From Pampus argenteus (lineage: Eukaryota; Chordata; Actinopteri; Scombriformes; Stromateidae), in the NCBI GenBank assembly GCA_036937835.1, contig CM072876.1, positions 9,985,501 through 10,049,500 of the forward strand: a DNA stretch of 64,000 nt, in the 5' to 3' direction. Positions 57,297 to 64,000 of the stretch are shown here, piece after piece. The position numbers were made by a program, and so were the translations under genes. The notes beneath the pieces were generated by a model. The model was not told where the DNA came from. It searched no databases and saw only the letters and a program-made list of their open reading frames with translations. Numbering within the stretch: position 1 is the first letter of the stretch; every line of letters begins with the position of its first letter.

Positions 57297-60200
57297 GTAC
57301 AGCAACAATGTCCCCCCTCTAATCCCACAATCACCTCTCCCTGCAGCAGCCCTTTGTATGAGCTTCACTGACCCTCATCTCTACACAATCAGGACAGACA
57401 AGCGGTTGGGGGCCCACTGCATGCTCGTAGGACGCACTTATAGCAAACACATAAAGGCCACTTGACTGTCAGGCAGAGGTTATGGAGATATATATATAAA
57501 TATATATATGTACACGTGTGGGGTTAGGTGTTCATGTGTTTAGCCATGACTTATTATAGAAAACTAACCTGATGAATTTCCATTTGAATTAAAATGCTGC
57601 ACTATTAGCTATTTAAATTATGTGCTGAACAAGGTCTGAAGGACTATCGGACTCTTGCCAGGTTACTGACAAAAAGTGAATGTCACATATTTTATCTCAG
57701 TGGATTTTGGTGGCAGAGCTCTGGCCCATGGCCATATCTGACTGCTGTTAGAGAGAATAATGATGAATATCTGAGGTGCCATTAATCTTGGTCAGTCAGG
57801 TACATGTGAGGCAGACTGTATGTGTTCTCTTTCATGCCACATTCCCCCCAGGAGCCAGGTGGTGACCAGACAGCACAAGGTCAGGAGGGAAGGTCAGAGA
57901 GCATCATGGGCCCCTCATCAGTGACAGTGACAATAGGACAGACATGCATACAGTCACGTAAAATGATTAGTGCCTTCAATCTAAAAGACCAAGCATCTTT
58001 TTAGCATAATATACCATCACTCAGTAATGGATAAACTAAAACCTCACCGAGCCTGAAAATGCATATTGAAATGTTTACCCAGTGAGTTCTTCTTATGCTA
58101 ACTGCAGTTATTCTGACAATTGCCTTTTTCAGGCTTTGAATATTGCAGATTAAAAGTTTTCTGCTGCTTACAATTCAAAAGCAGAAACTGCAAAGACATC
58201 AGCAATAACAGTGACTTGAACGATTAATGGGGCTAAAAACTGTCTGTGTCTGTCATTGACGGGTACTGTTATATCTTCTGTGCTCACACACAGCAAGAGA
58301 GCATGGACAGCCTGCAGCGCTCCATATCTACTACCAATAATTGAGATCTTGGCTTTGGCCAAACTTGACTATTGCTGGAAGAGAGAGAAAAAAAATGCAT
58401 TTATATTTGTTGTGGTATGTGCAAGAAATCTGAACTAGCTGACTGAAGCTAATCCTGTAAAGACTCCAAGTGGGATGTAACAACATGTCTTGGACAGGGT
58501 TTGTCATTTTGTATTGATCACAGTGAGGAGCCGAGGTGAGTGAAAAAAGACAACACATCTCACCCCCGAAGCCGAACATGCGCTGCTATATTGACAGTTG
58601 GACGTGTCATGTATTGGGTGTCATTGTGAAATGCTTTCATTTCTCCCAGTGTATGCTGGAAACCTGCATTCATTCATGTCAGAATGCACACCCACACATA
58701 AACCATACAAATTCAAACACACACGCCAATGTTTAAAAATTACAACAACACCAACGACAGCAGCTTTCTGTTCTGGTTTGGGATGCTGATTTTGCAGGGT
58801 ATTTCGGTTACACGTTTCTTTGCCAGCCACTTTCTGTCTTTCTGGATTTCAAAAGATTCATAATTCTCTTTGTTAACACCCGAGCACAGCCCCCTTCAAC
58901 TCAGATGTAATCCCAAAATGAACTCCATATCACCCCCGACACAGCTAAAAGGAACAAAGTAACGCGAGAGGGCATTCAAAGAAAGTAAGCCAACTGCCTA
59001 CTCCACCAATCACGCGTAGCATCTCTTTGGAGAAGGACATCTTCTGGGATGGGAGGAAAATGCCCACAGGGGACTGATAACCTTGTTCAAGATATGCTAT
59101 CGGCTACCAAGATGCCAATAACATGTGTTGAAGCATTGATAATGCATTGGATACTGTAGCGAGAGATTGCCGATACTGTTGGATTAAATGAATCTCTCAA
59201 AAAGAAACACGTTTTAGCATTCAGCCTGTTACTGTCTGTTTGATGACTGTGTGCACTCTTCAACTGAGATGACAGCAATTTAATAGATTTTATCACTTAT
59301 TATGTGTAGGCAGCAGATGTCTCAGCTCCCTTGTAAAAGCAGAGGGTGAGTCATGATTCATGTGTTAGTCCAATTTAAGTATAATATGCAGAAAAGAATG
59401 CAACTGCAAACGAAAGCGGTGCACAATTAGATGCTGTAAAGTGGCTTTGTGTTTCAACAGAAACATCCTTTTCTGTTCAAGACACTTGCTTGTTCGCCGG
59501 CTCTTTTTCTTAAACCCGACTCCCAGTGAGAGGAATTACAGCTCTGTGCTCCTGAACCACCTGGTTCAATGTGCTCTGCATGTTAACTAACCAGACACAC
59601 AACTAGAATACACAATCGATGCAAAGAGCAGGAACACTGACATCAGTTATCCCGAATGCACAGGAGAGCGTGGAGGAGGGGATGACCGTTTTCTGTTATT
59701 TTGGATTTGATTGCAACTATCTTCTCTATCACAATCGACAGCTCTTCTCTCTTCACCTTGTCCTTCTGATTGTGAAACAATGTGAGTATTTCGGCCGACC
59801 ATCCAAGCTCCACCATAATGGAGGAGGTTTGGTCTCCAAAACAGACTTCTATGATCCTCACTAAATCTCAAGCTCATCTGCATCTATAGATAAGATAAAC
59901 ACAACAAGATAATATGTGCTAATATGGCAGCAATACCACCAGATGGTTCCTTAACTGTCCTTGCATTAAATGCTGTTGGTGGTCTGATTTTACTAAGATG
60001 TTCTTGACTGCAGCCAGAATGTGTATTGCATCTAAATGCACTCAATTAACTACAAAATACACTCTTAACAAAATAAAAAATCCATTATAGGAGAGATTTA
60101 AAGGAGTCACAGTCACGTACTGTTATTTTCCTTCTGTTGATATTACTGGATTTGATGAAATCAGATTCACATTCTAGAAAATGAACCCAAAGCGCAATTT

Positions 60201-60615
60201 ATATTTTTCCGGTCGGCTTGGTAGCAGCTGTTTTTACACTGCTGCAATCAAACCTGCATCCCGAGAAAGCAGGACGATGCAAAATTGTCTTCTACGGGAT
60301 ATTTGTTAAATTGTATTATATAATGTTGTAAATGAGAATATTGCTTTTGTTCATTTATAAAGGGGGTTTAAGCCATTACCAAAACATATGCGCAGGGCGA
60401 CAGTTGCCAGACTAGCTGCAGATTAATTTTGTGTATCATAAGAACATCACTGTGTAACTGTGACTGCAAGATTCATCCCTGAATAACGCTCCCTGTCATA
60501 AGACATGACATGCTCAACCTGACGATTTCAGGGACACTTTTGTTTTTCAGGCCATTTTGTCACAGTGAGGGCTTCCCTGTTGTTTGGTGTCGGTCTGTTT
60601 CTGAAAGCCAGAGTG
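57297..60615. other. Non-coding AT-rich sequence
   Basis: It holds an AT array at 57488-57509. A plus-strand GATCACAG|TGAGGAGCCGAG|GTGAGTG arrangement near 58520 resembles a 12-nt exon but has no support. No coding region was recognised. Confidence 0.66.
57488..57509. repeat. Short (AT)n array
   Basis: Two ATATATAT blocks separated by AAA. Confidence 0.93.
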
Positions 60616-60643
60616 GTGTGTGTGTGTGTGTGTGTGTGTGTGT
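60616..60643 (+). repeat. (GT)14 microsatellite
   Basis: A pure GT array of 28 nt. Confidence 0.97.
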
Positions 60644-62075
60644 CCATGTAGTGGGGGTTGGTAGAGGATACCGCACTGGACGAGGCTGTGCAGATAATAT
60701 AGTTCATCAGGAGGTGTGATGGTGAACTGATGGGTGTGAGGAATTTTGTCTCACACTAAAAGAAAGAGCAGCAAAAACAGGGAGAGAGATCGAAAGAGGG
60801 AGATTGTAGTAGACAGAAGGAAATAAGAAGTAGTGATGTGGAAATGAGCATGACAATTAAGGAAAGTAGAAACATATGTTTATATACAGTTATGTTCCAA
60901 CTGTCAGATAGGACCGGTTACTAAACTTAAAAAAAAAAGTCAAAAAGAGTCAAAAATGGTCTCCTTGGAAGAGACTGATTCTCTTTGTGCAACCAGCCTG
61001 TGAAATTACCCCTTTGGGTAAGAAAGAACATGAAGTAAAAAAAAAAAAAAAATGAAATCCCTTTTTCTGTCTGGGCTGTTAAATTTAACTACTTCAGCAG
61101 ATCATCTGAAGAGAATCTCTTCAATATCTACAGTTCAAATTTTGTGTAAATGGCTTTAAATGTTGAATATCAGCCACTGTATTTTTAAATTAGATTTTTT
61201 TTCAATGCTTTAGAAAGAAAGGAGTCATGCCTACATATAAATGTTTAAAGAATACATTTCTACGTCCGCGATATGCCTACGTGTTTCCTCAAGTCTCAGA
61301 TCAAGTCATAAAAGATAGTTATAAAAATGTAAACATTAACTTTTTACATAATATTACATATTTACATACAATTTATGTCCACCTATTCTAGCCTTCGTAA
61401 TACAAATAATTTACCAATAATTTTAATGCATTATTTCAACACAAACAGCTAGGCAGGATTCACACACCTAGTCTACACCAAGCTCCAGATGTATACTGTA
61501 GGAGACCCTGATCGATTGGGATCACCATGTTAGCATTGCAGATGGCCATCATATGAAAGGTATCATGTGGGAATCAATCATGGCAGCAGCATTGAGCTCT
61601 GGAGATTCCGTGGGGATAAGTCTGCTCTCAAATCTGACGGGCTGGGATTTGGCACTCCAGAGCCTTGCTTGTCACAATATTGATTTAGAAATAATTACCC
61701 AGACTGCTTAGTGATTTCTCACGTTTGCCTGTATCCTGCCTCTGCCTCCTTCCTGCATGCCACTGCAGCAAACCAGCCCTTATTTCGCCACTGATTAGAT
61801 GTACCAAACATAATCTGCTAGAGAGCCGTCTGTTTTGAAATACAGCTGGAGCTGTCAGCCCCTCCTGCAGTGAAGGCTAACAGAGACGCTAGTGAGTAAT
61901 TACCATCAAAGCTGGTAGGTTAGCATACAAAGTATGACTGACAGCTATAAGCCCTTTAACTCCTGATTGACTGTGTCTTTACGGTGATACACATTATTAA
62001 AAATATGCTATATCAGGTCAATTGATAAGTGATTGCTTGTCATGTTTTCTTACGTTCAACCTAAAATAAAATTTA
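60644..62075. other. Non-coding sequence with a possible conserved element
   Basis: An A16 run lies at 61037-61052 and AT-rich DNA follows to about 61440. From about 61500 to 61990 the sequence becomes balanced in composition, lacks simple repeats, and carries TAATTACC, CACTGATTAGATG, TGAGTAATTACC and TGACTGACAGCT strings. This is a candidate conserved non-coding element. No coding region was recognised. Confidence 0.5.
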
Positions 62076-62142
62076 GCGCTGTTGCTGGGATCAAACCTGA
62101 GATCTTCCAAATTAAACTGCTCAAACTGCTGGGCAACACGGC
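62076..62142 (-). repeat. Degenerate tRNA-like sequence (possible SINE head or tRNA pseudogene)
   Basis: Read on the minus strand, about 67 nt have a B-box-like GGTTTGATCCC (consensus GGTTCRANNCC, one C to T change) near 62099-62089. An A-box-like TTGCCCAGCAGTTTGAGC lies 30 nt upstream, and the ends (near CCGTGTT and AACAGCG) pair only partly. Stem mismatches rule out a working tRNA. A tRNA-derived SINE fragment is the likely origin, but no SINE tail was found. Confidence 0.4.
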
Positions 62143-64000
62143 AATTCTGTAAATGTAACCTAGGTCACAAATAAGCTCCATCATCTTTACAATGCACTAA
62201 CATTAGCTTTCATACTGAAAGGCAGAAGGATGCGGAGGCAAGGAGGCCAATGCTGTAAATCATTTCCGTGTTTCACATTGCAATGACAACATTTTTATGA
62301 TGCCAAGCGAGACTTACAGAGGTAGCGCCATCTGTAAGAGGTGCTTTATGTCAAAACAGCAGCATATGACATGCACAACAAGAAAACCATGTGCAATGTA
62401 TTTCTACCACTGCGGTTTGCGTGGTTTCTTTGGCACATCTGCTATGCTGAGAGAGAATTTGATCAAGAGTCCATGCAGCCCATCCAGCCTAACTGCTCAG
62501 CGGGGCTAAATGATTGGAAGACATGCTGACTTTAAGTGCTCAAACAGCACTAGATCATATAACCTATCGCTACTGCCCTGCTGTAATAGACTAATTATTG
62601 CTCTGTGCAATACAGAAGACAGCAGCTGAGCACAGTTTCCCTGTTGCAGCCTCCCAATCCATTTATAACACTTTCTGCAATGTTAGTGCCTAAATTAGAG
62701 ATGGAGTACACTGTAGTCCCCTTCAAACATCTTAAAAACTGGACACGAGGACAGGGAAAGATTCATTTCAGATTCGTGTCAGCCTATCAAGTTCCTCTCT
62801 GATTTAAACAGAAAGCAGGTGCCACTCAAATAACACCCACTAATGGGGCCGAATATAATGAATAATGGGTGCACTAATGACTAAATCTGAAACATTATCA
62901 TACAAATGGGATCATAATTCCACTTAAAATATTACTCTTAACACATGCATACAATAAGATCTAAAATCACATTTTTTAAATATTTTTTTATTATGATTAC
63001 ATAAAATAGTTGTGTAAAAATAACAATACACAGTAGCTATTACAACCCTAACACATCCACAACCTTTAAATGTAGCATTAAGATATCAAAAGCAATGTAG
63101 GAATATACTGTATAATCCAGTATGACGCTTTTTATAGCGTCTGACTCCAGGGCTTGTTGGGTTACCTTAACACAGGAATTATTTTGAATGTTTTCTAAAA
63201 TTAAAGAGAACTCTTCCACCAAATGCTCTGCATGTCAAACTTACCACACACACACACTTCTAATAATCAGTGCAGAAGAGCCAAGGACTGTGTCTAGACT
63301 AGCAGAAATGTTTCTGATCGGCAGGGCATCCTTTTCTGTGCCATTAATACAAGAAGCCAGAAATGAGATAAGTATAAGACACCATAGTCAAAGATTTCCA
63401 CATGAAATTTACGAGTCTCTTTGAACTCAACACCATGACCAAAGTGATTCAGAGCTCAACAAGGACAGGGAGAATCGATTTCATGACTTATCCGAATTCT
63501 TGTGTGGTGGTCTGATGGTTAAGTCACAAAATATTCTCATACTTAGGTTACAGTAACTTTGTAAGTGATTTCACTTTCCCCAATAATTGAATACGTTTTC
63601 CTGCAAAACCGCTTTTAAACTTAAACAGTGGGTCGTCGTTAACATAATAACAATGTTGCTTTCATTCTCTCTAAGCACTGAAGGATTTTAAGGTTCCAGT
63701 TCTTTACACAAGACCATTCACATCCACATTGAAATTCTCATTATTCATAATTACACCATATTTACCATAACTATCCTATTAAAACCTCTGTGTGACTTGG
63801 CCAGGTTTGGTGAGAACAACACATGTGGTTGTTTAGTCTCTGCCAACTCTTCTGGCATCACAGTGTAACGTCAACTTCAGGGCTGAATCCTACTCAGCAG
63901 TCCAGTCTAACTGAATCATGATGTTTTCTGGACTCAGCAACTCACAATGGAGCAGCACGATCACCACTGCCCCAGCGACTCAACTTGCCAAGTTAATGAC
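62143..64000. other. Non-coding AT-rich sequence
   Basis: Only scattered short open frames without recognisable domains and a very short AC patch near 63244. Nothing further was recognised. Confidence 0.66.

Noticed and set aside
58519..58541. 12-nt exon-like unit between GATCACAG and GTGAGTG, plus strand
   Set aside because: Both signals are passable, but a 12-nt exon cannot be supported from sequence alone, and it is on the strand opposite to the better splice candidates.

Overview
This window looks like non-coding DNA from a ray-finned (teleost) fish. It is AT-rich and CpG-poor, and it carries many long pure (CA)n/(GT)n and (CT)n microsatellites, homopolymer runs and an (AGC)12 tract. It also holds a decayed L2/CR1-type LINE reverse transcriptase and short terminal-inverted-repeat relics of a type common in fish. 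No reading frame resembles a known host protein. The longest open frames are about 140 to 180 codons and run through microsatellites or pyrimidine tracts or have no recognisable domain, so no host CDS is annotated. The window is best read as intron or intergenic desert of a large vertebrate locus. The species and gene cannot be named from the sequence.

Layout: 1-6.1 kb is dense in simple repeats and starts with a perfect 36-bp palindrome. 6.6-9.5 kb has two good CTCF-like motifs in divergent orientation and a duplicated 13-mer. 10-16 kb is mostly unique AT-rich DNA with a (CT)25 tract. 16.8-17.6 kb is the LINE relic (minus strand). 21.0-21.3 kb is a likely MITE. 22.8-23.1 kb has a CAG|GTAAGA site behind a pyrimidine tract on the minus strand. 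26.28-26.52 kb is a small GC- and CpG-rich patch. 31-41 kb has several repeat-free stretches rich in homeodomain and octamer-type motifs, which may be conserved enhancers. 45.65-45.72 kb has a near-ideal recursive (zero-length-exon) splice site on the minus strand. 47-64 kb has further microsatellites, hairpins, an (AGC)12 tract, a 23-nt microexon candidate (minus strand) and a degenerate tRNA-like relic.

The most interesting reading is that the window lies in very long intron(s) of a minus-strand gene that may be spliced in steps. At 45.69 kb a pyrimidine tract, CAG and GTAAGT abut exactly, and a second strong donor lies 47 nt downstream, which is the arrangement of vertebrate recursive-splice exons. 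A second, weaker site of the same kind and a microexon candidate are on the same strand. This is inference from motifs and needs RNA evidence.

A second pattern is an excess of short perfect inverted repeats (arms of 11-18 bp, loops of 0-14 nt) at seven or more places. That is far more than chance predicts and is compatible with template-switch mutation or with recognition by dimeric transcription factors.
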